From: Hyphomonas sp. BRH_c22
Lineage (GTDB): Bacteria; Pseudomonadota; Alphaproteobacteria; Caulobacterales; Hyphomonadaceae
Direction of reading: 5' to 3'
Assembly (NCBI RefSeq): GCF_000961795.1
Contig: NZ_LADU01000005.1
Span: 1-64,000, forward strand
DNA: 64,000 nucleotides
The notes beneath the pieces are model-generated. The model did not search any database, had not been told where the DNA came from, and saw only the letters and a program-made list of their open reading frames with translations. Below, one piece after another: positions 10,144 to 17,876 of this stretch. A program made the position numbers and the translations under genes. Position 1 is the stretch's first letter. Each line of letters begins with the position of its first letter.

Positions 10144-10913
10144 TCCTGCGCCGTCTGACGAAGCATGTGAAGGATCAGAACTGGTTCGCGGTGGGGCTCG
10201 ACTTCGTCATTGTCGTCGTTGGCGTGTTCATCGGTATTCAGGTGTCGAACTGGAACGCAGCGCGGGCTGACCTGGCGCGCTCCATGCAGTATCTTGAACG
10301 TATTTCGGCCGACCTCTCCCAGGATATTTCTACATATGGCAACCGGATTCAATTCTGGCAGCAGGTTTCTGACTATGGGTTGGCGGTTCTTGATGAAGCC
10401 GATGCAGGCGGAACATCCCTCAGCGCCTGGGAATTGCTGCTGGCCTATTTTCAGGCAAGCCAGGTCGCAGAGTTCGAGCCTTCCAATTCGACATTCGAGG
10501 AACTGAAGAGCGCCGGCGAACTCGGCCTCGTCCGCGATGCGAAACTGCGCAGCGAACTTGCCCAGTATTACAACTATTCCGGAATTGAAAGCCTGCGTGA
10601 GCGCCCCCGCTATCGGGAGCATGTGCGCGGCATCATCCCTGCGCGCATGCAGCTTTATATCTGGTCAGACTGTTACCAAACGGATGGTTCCATGCAGACG
10701 CTGAAAGCTTGTCCGTCACCAGCGCAACACCCTGAAATCCAGGTCGTCATTGACCGGCTACAATCAAGCGAAGCGCTCCATGAGGAATTACGCTACTGGA
10801 TATCGTCGCTGAAGGTGGCGAACCTCATCGTCACCGACCACGCCGATAGCGCCAGGGAACTCCAGGCCGCTTTGACGGTTCAGATCGACCTGCAGCGCGG
10901 GAATGCCCAATGA
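10140..10913 (+). CDS. DUF6090-like anchored protein, array member A2
   Basis: 257 residues with a type-A anchor (MILRRLTKHVKDQNWFAVG, membrane segment to GVFIGIQVSNWN). The exported domain contains the array motif TFEELKSAGELGLV followed by LRSELAQYY, and a cysteine pair in SDCYQTDG and LKACPSP that recurs in a similar place in the member at 13142. Bases 10176-10198 (codons 13-20) are identical to the matching bases of members 9382 and 10910, while the downstream halves are hardly alignable by eye. The start overlaps the previous stop and the stop overlaps the next start (ATGA). Function unknown. Confidence 0.8.
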   Translation: MILRRLTKHVKDQNWFAVGLDFVIVVVGVFIGIQVSNWNAARADLARSMQYLERISADLSQDISTYGNRIQFWQQVSDYGLAVLDEADAGGTSLSAWELLLAYFQASQVAEFEPSNSTFEELKSAGELGLVRDAKLRSELAQYYNYSGIESLRERPRYREHVRGIIPARMQLYIWSDCYQTDGSMQTLKACPSPAQHPEIQVVIDRLQSSEALHEELRYWISSLKVANLIVTDHADSARELQAALTVQIDLQRGNAQ

Positions 10914-11662
10914 TCCTGCGCCGTCTGACCAAGCATATGGAGGACCAGAACTGGTTCGCGGTGGGGCTGGATTTCTGCATCGTAGTACTGGGTATCCTGA
11001 TCGCGTTTCAGATTACCAACTGGAGCGCAGCGCGGCAGGACAATCTGATTTACGAACAGGCCCGCGCACGGGTCATCGAAGAAGCAAACACAAATCTGGT
11101 TCTGTCTCAAAACGCGATCAGGCGGGTAGTTGACCAGAAGAACCAAGCCTTCGAAATCTTGCGGGACTTTGAAACATGCAGCGCGGAAAACGGCGCTGAA
11201 GGGCGCTTTATGCGCGCGATGCAAACCTTGAGATTGATTGTGGGCCTGAATGTCCGTCGCGACGCGATCAATCAAATTCTCACCTCGGATGCCTTTCTCG
11301 ATAATATCTCGCCAGAGGACCGCACCACGCTTTCGGCCTATCTGCGACGCGTGGACAACGTCGCTGACAATTCGCGGTTCAGCGACAGCTTTTACGGCAA
11401 CCGGCCACCACCTCAGGATAACCCCATCTTCCAACGCACGCTCGATGGAGACTTTAGCGGCGGCCTGGCGAAGATCACCCTGACTGTCAGTTATGAAGAG
11501 GCTTGCCAGGACACCGCCCTGAACCAGTTTCTTTTCGACCGGCTGGAGAACGGGGCCTACATCACGAGTCTGGCAAGCAGCCTCGCCGAAGCGTCGCGAG
11601 AGGTCTTGATCGAGCTGGGAGAAAGTCCGCCCGAAACACCAGAAGCGGAGCCCGCGCCATGA
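10910..11662 (+). CDS. DUF6090-like anchored protein, array member A3
   Basis: 250 residues with a type-A anchor altered to MILRRLTKHMEDQNWFAVG and membrane segment LDFCIVVLGILIAFQITNW. It is the only member with a cysteine inside the membrane segment. The exported domain has a weaker form of the shared motif (AINQILTSDAFLDNI followed by RTTLSAYL) and cysteines at DFETCSAEN and YEEACQDT. This domain is the most divergent among the type-A members. It is coupled by ATGA to member 10140 and to the truncated copy at 11659. Confidence 0.78.
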   Translation: MILRRLTKHMEDQNWFAVGLDFCIVVLGILIAFQITNWSAARQDNLIYEQARARVIEEANTNLVLSQNAIRRVVDQKNQAFEILRDFETCSAENGAEGRFMRAMQTLRLIVGLNVRRDAINQILTSDAFLDNISPEDRTTLSAYLRRVDNVADNSRFSDSFYGNRPPPQDNPIFQRTLDGDFSGGLAKITLTVSYEEACQDTALNQFLFDRLENGAYITSLASSLAEASREVLIELGESPPETPEAEPAP

Positions 11663-11811
11663 TCCTCCGGCGCATCACCGATGCCTTCCGCAAGCAGGAC
11701 TGGTTCACCGTCGCGGTGGAAACCCTGATCGTCTTCTTCGGCGTGTTCATCGGTCTGCAGGTGAATAACTGGAAGGTCCGGACAGTAACTGGGAGCGGTC
11801 ATGCTACTTGA
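11659..11811 (+). pseudogene. Truncated array member: anchor only, exported domain lost
   Basis: The ATG overlaps the previous stop. The 50-codon frame encodes a complete type-B anchor (MILRRITDAFRKQDWFTVAV through GVFIGLQVNNWK) and then 12 unrelated residues (VRTVTGSGHAT) before TGA. Exactly where other members continue into the exported domain, the sequence jumps to the ribosome site GGGAG and the start of the next gene at 11801, 11 bases before this frame ends. This looks like a recombination scar that replaced the rest of a paralogue with an unrelated gene. The anchor peptide may still be made and could serve only to couple translation. Confidence 0.75.
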
Positions 11812-12292
11812 ACAAATCTATTTCTTGGCCGCGATCATCTCGTCGGTCGCGGTGATTGCATCCCTGATCTTTGTCGGGCTGCAGGTCCGCCACTCCGCCG
11901 CCCAGCAGCGCATCGCGACCGCAGTCGGTTACTATGACATTTTCCGGGATCACATGAATATCCTCAACGAGGCCGGAATGGTGGATCTCTTCCTGCGCGG
12001 GTTGGACTACACGCCGGACACTTTCGAACCGGCAGAAAGAACGCGGCTCAACGTATTCTACACAATGGTCACGCGCGGTTATCAGGTGATGCATTACCAG
12101 GCCAAAAAGAATGTGTTCGAGGCAGATTTCTGGCGTCATACGCAGAACCATTTCCGCGACCATCTGGCTTCGAAATACTATCAGGCCTTCTGGACAGCCA
12201 GGCGACACCATTTCCCACTCGATTTCCGGGATATGGTCGACCAGCTGATCGCCTCAGGGCCGACCGCGCCCCTTCTGGAAATGCAGTCATGA
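11801..12292 (+). CDS. Single-pass membrane protein of the second array family
   Basis: 163 residues. It begins directly with a membrane segment (IYFLAAIISSVAVIASLIFVGLQV, residues 5-28) and the motif QVRHSAAQQRIATAV, followed by a soluble, His/Phe-rich domain of about 120 residues. The segment plus RxxxAxxR pattern resembles the gene at 8729 and a group of small uncharacterised proteins common in marine bacteria. Its start overlaps the truncated anchor frame by 11 bases, with GGGAG as ribosome site. Its stop overlaps a 34-codon frame by ATGA. No enzymatic motif is visible. Confidence 0.75.
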   Translation: MLLEQIYFLAAIISSVAVIASLIFVGLQVRHSAAQQRIATAVGYYDIFRDHMNILNEAGMVDLFLRGLDYTPDTFEPAERTRLNVFYTMVTRGYQVMHYQAKKNVFEADFWRHTQNHFRDHLASKYYQAFWTARRHHFPLDFRDMVDQLIASGPTAPLLEMQS

Positions 12293-12393
12293 ATATCGAA
12301 CAAGGCGCCCCCACAGCAAAGATCGCCGGTGGCCTTGCTGTCGTGGCGCCCCTGACATGCCCCGCACCCCAGATTTATCAGAACGCGCCATGA
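12289..12393 (+). CDS. 34-residue coupled small ORF between array members
   Basis: The start ATG overlaps the upstream TGA, and its own TGA overlaps the ATG of member 12390, so the 97-base gap is bridged by one open frame with the same ATGA junction at both ends. The product begins MNIEQGAPTAKIAGGLAVVA and ends in NAP, like the C-terminal ends of several array members (EAP, PAP, TAP). It may be a coupling peptide or the worn-down 3' end of a lost paralogue. Coding status is uncertain. Confidence 0.4.
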   Translation: MNIEQGAPTAKIAGGLAVVAPLTCPAPQIYQNAP

Positions 12394-13145
12394 TCCTCCG
12401 CCGTATCGCCACCGCCTTCCGCAAGCAGGACTGGTTCACCGTCGCGGTGGAAACGCTGATCGTCGTGTTCGGTGTGTTCATCGGTCTGCAAGTGAATAAC
12501 TGGAATGCGGCGCGGGTCTCGCGCAGTGATGCAGCGGACCTGGCGTCGCGGCTGCGCATTGAGGCAGAGGAAACGCGCGCCGATATCGCCGCATATCTTG
12601 CACTGAACGAATTGATCCTGACTGACGCGAAGCGTCTCGCTGTCCGGCTGGGTGAAAGCGAAACCTGTCTTGCCATGGGTGATGAGACGAAGGCGCTGAT
12701 TCTGGGTATTGGGGACTTTCCGCCGCCCCGATTTTCGCTGTCATCGGCAAATGAGGCGCTGGAGACAGGGCGGCTTTCGCTGATCGGGTCGCCCGAAATT
12801 CGCGACAGTGTCCGCGAAATGGCAGACCAGATGGCGTTCATGGACAACCAGTGGCAGCGCTATGTCCGCGTCAAGCAGGAGACCGAGAAGGCCGCTTACA
12901 CAGCGGCGGGCCTGCGCCTGATGACCGAGAGCGACCTGGAAGTCCGCCCCGGAACTGACGTCATCGCCGGGCTGGACCAGTACGAGATGACCACGCCGAA
13001 CCGCATCTGCGGTAACACCGTAGTCATCGCGCTGGTCAGCAATGCGGCGCTCACCCAGCACCTCTACTCGATCTACGTTTCCGAGGTCGCCGACAGGCTC
13101 GACACCTATACAGCCGCTCTTTCCGGCACGAAGGCGCAACCATGA
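12390..13145 (+). CDS. DUF6090-like anchored protein, array member B1
   Basis: 251 residues with a type-B anchor (MILRRIATAFRKQDWFTVAV, membrane segment ETLIVVFGVFIGLQVNNWN). A longer frame starts at 12357, but the ATG at 12390 matches all paralogues and the ATGA junction. Predicted topology is N-in, one membrane pass, with about 210 residues exported. The exported domain opens with a helical stretch (DLASRLRIEAEETRADIAAY), has the array motif as NEALETGRLSLIGSPEIRDS, and carries cysteines in ESETCLAMG and NRICGNTV. Bases 12414-12454 are identical to 11683-11723 and 13166-13206. Function unknown. Confidence 0.8.
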   Translation: MILRRIATAFRKQDWFTVAVETLIVVFGVFIGLQVNNWNAARVSRSDAADLASRLRIEAEETRADIAAYLALNELILTDAKRLAVRLGESETCLAMGDETKALILGIGDFPPPRFSLSSANEALETGRLSLIGSPEIRDSVREMADQMAFMDNQWQRYVRVKQETEKAAYTAAGLRLMTESDLEVRPGTDVIAGLDQYEMTTPNRICGNTVVIALVSNAALTQHLYSIYVSEVADRLDTYTAALSGTKAQP

Positions 13146-13903
13146 TCCTCCGCCGCATCACCACCGCCTTCCGCAAGCAGGACTGGTTCACCGTCGCGGT
13201 GGAAACCCTGATCGTCGTGCTCGGCGTGTTTCTCGGTATCCAGCTTGGCAACTGGAACGAGGCGCAGGCGGTGAGGATGCAGGAGACAGAACTGCTTCAG
13301 GAGCTCCGGCAGGAAATTGAAACCTCGATCCGTGTCACGAACCAGAAGGCCGACGCCATCGGCCAAGTGGTGGACGCGGGCAAGCGCTCGCTGGATTTCA
13401 TGGCGAGCGACGGCGATTGTGGCGCAGACTGCTGGCCCGTCCTGGTCGACTTCTTCCATGCCTCGCAGTGGCAACCCATAGACGTCAACCAGTCGACCTA
13501 TAGCGAAATGCGCCGACAGGGCTTTCCGCGCGCGCGCGATGTCATCGACGCGGTGGAAGGGTATCTCTCGCAGAACGCGACGCTAACCAGCACGCAGGTG
13601 ATGCCGGCCTACCGTTCCCGCGTTCGCCAGCTGATCCCTTTCGATGCCCAGGCCCATTACTGGTCGAATTGCTATGACCTCAATGACGGCGCCGAAACCT
13701 ATGTGCTGGATTGTCCGAAGGGGGTCAGTGACGAGGTGGCGGCGGAGACAGTCTCGAAAATTGCCGGTAATCCTCACATTGAGCCCCTTCTCACAGAGTG
13801 GGCCGGGCTGATGTATTCCACGCCTTCAGACCTCGCCGAACAGAATGAAGCCGCAAGGCGCGCGATCGCCGTCATTGACGCGGAACTGGAGCAGCGTCGA
13901 TGA
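13142..13903 (+). CDS. DUF6090-like anchored protein, array member B2
   Basis: 253 residues. The anchor is type B (MILRRITTAFRKQDWFTVAV), but the exported half resembles that of the type-A member at 10140: both have a WSxCYxxxxxxxTxxLxxCP arrangement (here YWSNCYDLNDG and VLDCPKG). It also has an extra cysteine pair in DGDCGADCWPV. The shared motif is present as TYSEMRRQGFPRA. A type-B anchor carrying an A-like body suggests anchor exchange between members. ATGA overlaps occur on both sides. Confidence 0.8.
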   Translation: MILRRITTAFRKQDWFTVAVETLIVVLGVFLGIQLGNWNEAQAVRMQETELLQELRQEIETSIRVTNQKADAIGQVVDAGKRSLDFMASDGDCGADCWPVLVDFFHASQWQPIDVNQSTYSEMRRQGFPRARDVIDAVEGYLSQNATLTSTQVMPAYRSRVRQLIPFDAQAHYWSNCYDLNDGAETYVLDCPKGVSDEVAAETVSKIAGNPHIEPLLTEWAGLMYSTPSDLAEQNEAARRAIAVIDAELEQRR

Positions 13904-14682
13904 TCCTGCGCCGCTTGACCCAGCACGTGAAGGACCAGAACTGGTTCGCGGTGGGCCTCGATTTCGTCATTGTGGTGACGGGTGTGTTCATCGGCCTGCA
14001 GGCCTCCAACTGGAACGACAATCGTGAAACGCGCCAGCGCGCGGCCGTGTTCAGCGAGCGCCTGACGCAGGACCTGCGCTATGAAGCCTGGGCCTATGAA
14101 TACCTGATCGCCTACAATCGGGACGTCCGCGCCGGAGCGAAGGCTGCGATCGACGCGCTGTCCGGCACGGGGCCGCTCAATGACGAGCAATTCCTGGTCG
14201 ATGCCTATCGCGCGACCCAGTACAAATACATGGACCGGAACCGCGCGACTTTTGACGAGCTGATCTCGACCGGCGACATCGGGCTGATCGCCAGTGATAA
14301 GCTTCGGGCGACGGCCATCTCGATCTACACGACGACGCTGATCGATGTGATTGCCGACGAGGGGCGTGAGGCACCCATTAGGACGCTGTTCCGGCGGCGC
14401 GTGCCAGCCGATGTCCAGCAGGCACTACTTGAAAAGTGCGGCGACCGGTTCGCGCCGACCGGCGACTATGACGCAATCACCGGCTCACTGGCCTATCCGT
14501 GCGAGCTTCGGCTTGCGCCGGATGCCATCGCCGCTGCCGTCACGCTGTTGCGCTCGGACGCCGGACTTGTGGAAGCGCTGCAGATTCGCTTCGCCGACCT
14601 GGAAACCGCAATCACCGATCTTGAAACCGTCAATGCGGAGACGCTAAAAAGTCTCCGCACCATCGCAGGCAGAAACCCATGA
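13900..14682 (+). CDS. DUF6090-like anchored protein, array member A4
   Basis: 260 residues with a type-A anchor (MILRRLTQHVKDQNWFAVG to GVFIGLQASNWN), although it is flanked by type-B members. The exported domain shows the clearest form of the array motif, TFDELISTGDIGLIASDKLR, followed by an aromatic-rich helix. Cysteines occur in LEKCGDRF and YPCELR. The C-terminus is a helical Leu/Thr-rich stretch. It is coupled to both neighbours through ATGA. No catalytic motif or known ligand-binding fold can be recognised. Confidence 0.8.
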   Translation: MILRRLTQHVKDQNWFAVGLDFVIVVTGVFIGLQASNWNDNRETRQRAAVFSERLTQDLRYEAWAYEYLIAYNRDVRAGAKAAIDALSGTGPLNDEQFLVDAYRATQYKYMDRNRATFDELISTGDIGLIASDKLRATAISIYTTTLIDVIADEGREAPIRTLFRRRVPADVQQALLEKCGDRFAPTGDYDAITGSLAYPCELRLAPDAIAAAVTLLRSDAGLVEALQIRFADLETAITDLETVNAETLKSLRTIAGRNP

Positions 14683-15470
14683 TCCTTCGCCGTATCGCCA
14701 CAGCGTTTCGCAAGCAGGACTGGTTCACCGTGGCGGTGGAGACGCTGATCGTGGTGTTCGGCGTGCTTATCGGTCTGCAGGTCAATAACTGGAACCAGGA
14801 GCGGATTGAGCGAAACAGCGAGCATGTCATGCTTTTGCGCCTGCAGGAGGAAGCCCGCTCACTTCTGGATATGCAGAAAGGAGAGCTGGCGGCTCAACGC
14901 CCTCGCCTTGAGATACTCAAAAACGCTCATCCCGTTATGTTCTCGCTGGCACCATCACGGCCACTGACCAGTGATGAGTGCTGGGCCCTGGTCGTCTCAC
15001 ACTGGCTGCCATCGCCCACCGAAGAATTGTCGAGCCTTGATGAGCTCATTGCATCCGGCCGCTTTGATTTGATTTCCAATCGGTCCGTGAAGGAGGCCCT
15101 TCGGGACTATGCGGTGGTAAAGGAACGCTCTCGTGGTGCGCGGGCCGAAGCGGTCAGCGAACTCTTCCGGCTTCACAGCCGCCATCCGGACGCCGTCCAG
15201 CTCGAAGTGGGGCGTGCCGACGACACAGACTACTTTCCCCCAGCTGCGAACACTGACGGCGAAGGCATGGTGTGGCGATATCTCTGCGACATCAGCAAAA
15301 TTCGCGGGAACAAAGGCTTCCTCAGCGAATACAGCGACAATATTGCGCGATTGAATTCATATCTCAAACGCTACGAAGACCGCATCATCGTCCTGACGGA
15401 ATTGGATGCTGAACTGACGAAGGAATTGGGCACGTCACACTCGCGGCGCAAACGCGAAACCGCGCCATGA
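14679..15470 (+). CDS. DUF6090-like anchored protein, array member B3
   Basis: 263 residues, the longest member. The type-B anchor (MILRRIATAFRKQDWFTVAV, then GVLIGLQVNNWN) is followed by a charged helical stretch, the motif SLDELIASGRFDLISNRSVK, and a basic segment KERSRGARAEAVSEL. The C-terminal half has cysteines in SDECWALV and RYLCDISK. ATGA junctions join it to 13900 and 15467. As in the other members, one membrane pass and a periplasmic C-terminal domain are predicted. Function unknown. Confidence 0.8.
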   Translation: MILRRIATAFRKQDWFTVAVETLIVVFGVLIGLQVNNWNQERIERNSEHVMLLRLQEEARSLLDMQKGELAAQRPRLEILKNAHPVMFSLAPSRPLTSDECWALVVSHWLPSPTEELSSLDELIASGRFDLISNRSVKEALRDYAVVKERSRGARAEAVSELFRLHSRHPDAVQLEVGRADDTDYFPPAANTDGEGMVWRYLCDISKIRGNKGFLSEYSDNIARLNSYLKRYEDRIIVLTELDAELTKELGTSHSRRKRETAP

Positions 15471-16171
15471 TCCTCCAGCGCCTCGCCACCTCCATTCCCA
15501 AGCAGGACTGGTTCACCGTCGCGGTGGAAACGCTGATCGTGGTGTTCGGCGTGTTCATCGGTCTGCAGGTCAACAACTGGAACACCGCAAGCCAGGAACG
15601 GGCGCGGGAGGGCATCGTTCTGGAACAGCGGGCCAGTGAGTTCACCATGGCGGTCGAGGAGGGAAAACGTGCGCAGGTTGAGGCTGAGGCCTCACTCGCG
15701 GCAACACGGGATGTGCTGAAGGCGATCTGGGAAGGCGAGGAACCGGATGACAGCGGGGCGTTTCTCAAGACGCTGGGGATTGCGGGCGGATTTGAGCCCG
15801 CCCCCGCGGAACCGGTGACGCTGGTTGAACTGATGCCAGGCGGCGGGCTGTCAGACCTCTCCTCTCCGGACCTGCGCACGGCGCTGATCCGCTATCACGA
15901 GACGGCCCTGTATCAGCGCGAGCTGTCGAGCTTGACCCTGCAGCGCGTTTCTGCGCCGCATGATGGCTTTCACGATGCGATCCATGTGAACCCTGACTTT
16001 TCACCTGAGCCGGAAAACCGCCTGGAGCGCTATGACTGGGCCCTGATGGCCGGCACACGCCAGCAGTTCCAGACGATCATGTATGGAAAGCCCGGGCTCA
16101 GTTATGGCATCGCGGAACAGATCGTCCGCGGGCAGGCCGTGCTCGAAGAAATCGAGAAGGCCCGCGAATAA
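15467..16171 (+). CDS. DUF6090-like anchored protein, last intact array member B4
   Basis: 234 residues, the shortest full member. The anchor begins MILQRLATSIPKQDWFTVAV and ends GVFIGLQVNNWN. The exported domain has the motif TLVELMPGGGLSDL followed by LRTALIRYHETA. It is the only full-length member without cysteines, so the disulfide inferred for the others is absent here. Its stop is TAA rather than TGA because the usual ATGA junction has become ATAA, which removes the start codon of a following copy (see 16168). Confidence 0.78.
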   Translation: MILQRLATSIPKQDWFTVAVETLIVVFGVFIGLQVNNWNTASQERAREGIVLEQRASEFTMAVEEGKRAQVEAEASLAATRDVLKAIWEGEEPDDSGAFLKTLGIAGGFEPAPAEPVTLVELMPGGGLSDLSSPDLRTALIRYHETALYQRELSSLTLQRVSAPHDGFHDAIHVNPDFSPEPENRLERYDWALMAGTRQQFQTIMYGKPGLSYGIAEQIVRGQAVLEEIEKARE

Positions 16172-16190
16172 TCCTGCGCCGCATCTCCAA
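16168..16190 (+). pseudogene. Decayed start of a further array member
   Basis: Immediately at the stop of the last member, the sequence ATAATCCTGCGCCGCATC matches the conserved opening of the array genes except that ATG is ATA. A single G-to-A change keeps a stop codon for the upstream gene (TGA to TAA) while destroying the next start. Similarity is lost after six codons. The array therefore seems to have extended further and was trimmed. Confidence 0.65.
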
Positions 16191-16304
16191 GAGACGGTTC
16201 CGGACGAGAATGAATTTCCAGATCGGAGGCTGACTCTTTGTGCGAGCAGGGTAAGGTCGGCCTCAAACATTTGCCTTCTCGCGCACAGAACAAGGACAAT
16301 CCCA

Positions 16305-17720
16305 ATGAATTTCAGGCTTTCGCTCATCGTATCGGCAGCAATGCTGGCCGCCGCACCACAGGCCATCGCGCAGGACCGCACGGCATTCGAACAGCAGGCG
16401 CGGGAAATCTATCGCAATGTGGTGGAGATTCGCTCGGCCCGCGGGCATGAAAAGGTGCCCGAAGTGGTCGATTATATTGTCGGCGAGCTGAAGGCAGCCG
16501 GTTTCGCCGGCGAAGATATCCAGATCACCGACTATGATGCAACCGGCGAGGCGACGCAGGGGCTGATCGTCTGGTACCGCGCAGAAGGTGAGCCAAGCGA
16601 GGCCCCGATCGTGCTGCTGGCGCATATGGATGTGGTCGATGCGCTGGCCGAGGACTGGGTACGTGATCCCTACAAGCTGACAGAAGAAGAGGGCTATTTC
16701 TTCGGGCGCGGCACAGCGGACAACAAGTATGGCGTAACCAGCCTGGTGGCGACCTTTATCCGCCTCAAGGAAGAAGGCTTCGTGCCGACGCGTGATCTTG
16801 TCATGGTGCTGTCGGGCGATGAGGAGACGGGCATGGTGTCGACCCGCGCGCAGGCGAATTATGTGCATGAGACCATCAAACCGGCCTTCATCCTGAACGC
16901 CGATGCGGGCGGGTTGTCGCTCGGCCCGGATGGTGAGCCGCTGATCTATGGCGTTCAGGGCGCCGAGAAGACCTATGCGACCTTCGAACTGACCGTGACA
17001 AATCCAGGCGGGCATTCGTCTGCTCCGCGCAAGGACAACGCGATCTATGAGCTTGCCGATGCGCTGAAGAATATCCAGGCGTACAAGTTCCCGGTTCGCT
17101 CAAGCGAGCTGACACGCGCTTCGCTTGAAGCGGGCGGGCGTCAGCGGCTCGACAAGCTCGGCAATGCAATGCGCGCCTTCGCTGCTGACCCGACCGATGA
17201 AAACGCAATCGAGATTCTGCGGGATGATCCGTCTACGGTGGGCACGATCGGAACAACGTGTATCGCGACCATGCTGCGCGGCGGCCATGCCGAGAACGCA
17301 TTGCCACAATCTGCGACCGCGACAGTGAACTGCCGCATCTTCCCGGGTGTCGGCATTGAGGCGACCGAACAGACGCTGAAGGACGTCGTTGCCAATGAGG
17401 ATGTGAAGTTCAAGCTGATCTCGGACCTGGTCGAGAGCCCCGAGTCGGGCCTGCGCGAGGACGTGCTGGGGGCGCTGAATGCAGCGCTTGAGGAGCGGGG
17501 TGTCGACGTGCCGGTGGTGCCGCACATGTCATCGGGCGGCACGGACGGGATGCATTACCGCAATCTCGGCTATGACACGTATGGTGTCGGCGGATCAGCG
17601 GCCAAGTCGAACGACACATATGCGCACGGCCTGAATGAGCGCCTGCCTGTGGACAGCTTTTATGACGGGCTTGATCATTTCCATGTCATGCTGAAAGAGC
17701 TGGCCGGACCGGATGAATAG
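16305..17720 (+). CDS. Secreted M20/M25/M40 family metallopeptidase
   Basis: 471 residues with signal peptide MNFRLSLIVSAAMLAAAPQA (cleavage near AIA-Q). The two-zinc catalytic centre is visible in order: LLAHMDVVDA (His and bridging region), GRGTADNKYG (Asp ligand), LSGDEETGM (catalytic and ligand Glu), LNADAGG, and PHMSSGGTDGMHY (His ligand) near the C-terminus. A dimerisation domain lies between about residues 220 and 340 (TNPGGHSSAPRKDN). M20 enzymes remove amino acids from short peptides or deacylate amino acids; export implies periplasmic peptide use. The ATG at 16305 was chosen over a longer frame because of the AAGGA site and the signal peptide. Confidence 0.93.
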   Translation: MNFRLSLIVSAAMLAAAPQAIAQDRTAFEQQAREIYRNVVEIRSARGHEKVPEVVDYIVGELKAAGFAGEDIQITDYDATGEATQGLIVWYRAEGEPSEAPIVLLAHMDVVDALAEDWVRDPYKLTEEEGYFFGRGTADNKYGVTSLVATFIRLKEEGFVPTRDLVMVLSGDEETGMVSTRAQANYVHETIKPAFILNADAGGLSLGPDGEPLIYGVQGAEKTYATFELTVTNPGGHSSAPRKDNAIYELADALKNIQAYKFPVRSSELTRASLEAGGRQRLDKLGNAMRAFAADPTDENAIEILRDDPSTVGTIGTTCIATMLRGGHAENALPQSATATVNCRIFPGVGIEATEQTLKDVVANEDVKFKLISDLVESPESGLREDVLGALNAALEERGVDVPVVPHMSSGGTDGMHYRNLGYDTYGVGGSAAKSNDTYAHGLNERLPVDSFYDGLDHFHVMLKELAGPDE

Positions 17721-17876
17721 GCTGGGCTGACCCATCCGGGATTTTTCAATCCGCCACGCCCCCTAAAACCGCACCTTCGAGGAGCGTGAATGGTGGAGCA
17801 GTTCGTTGAAATGACGGGTGACGTGCGCACGCGCGGGCGTGCGCCATGACTCTGTCCCGCTCACAGCGGCCGCCTC

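Noticed and set aside
17790-17849. 19-codon frame with GGAG site and a GC hairpin (17825-17844) between the M20 peptidase and the BlaI-box gene
   Set aside because: Too short and without conservation data. The 8-base-pair stem lacks a T tract, so neither a gene nor a terminator can be supported.
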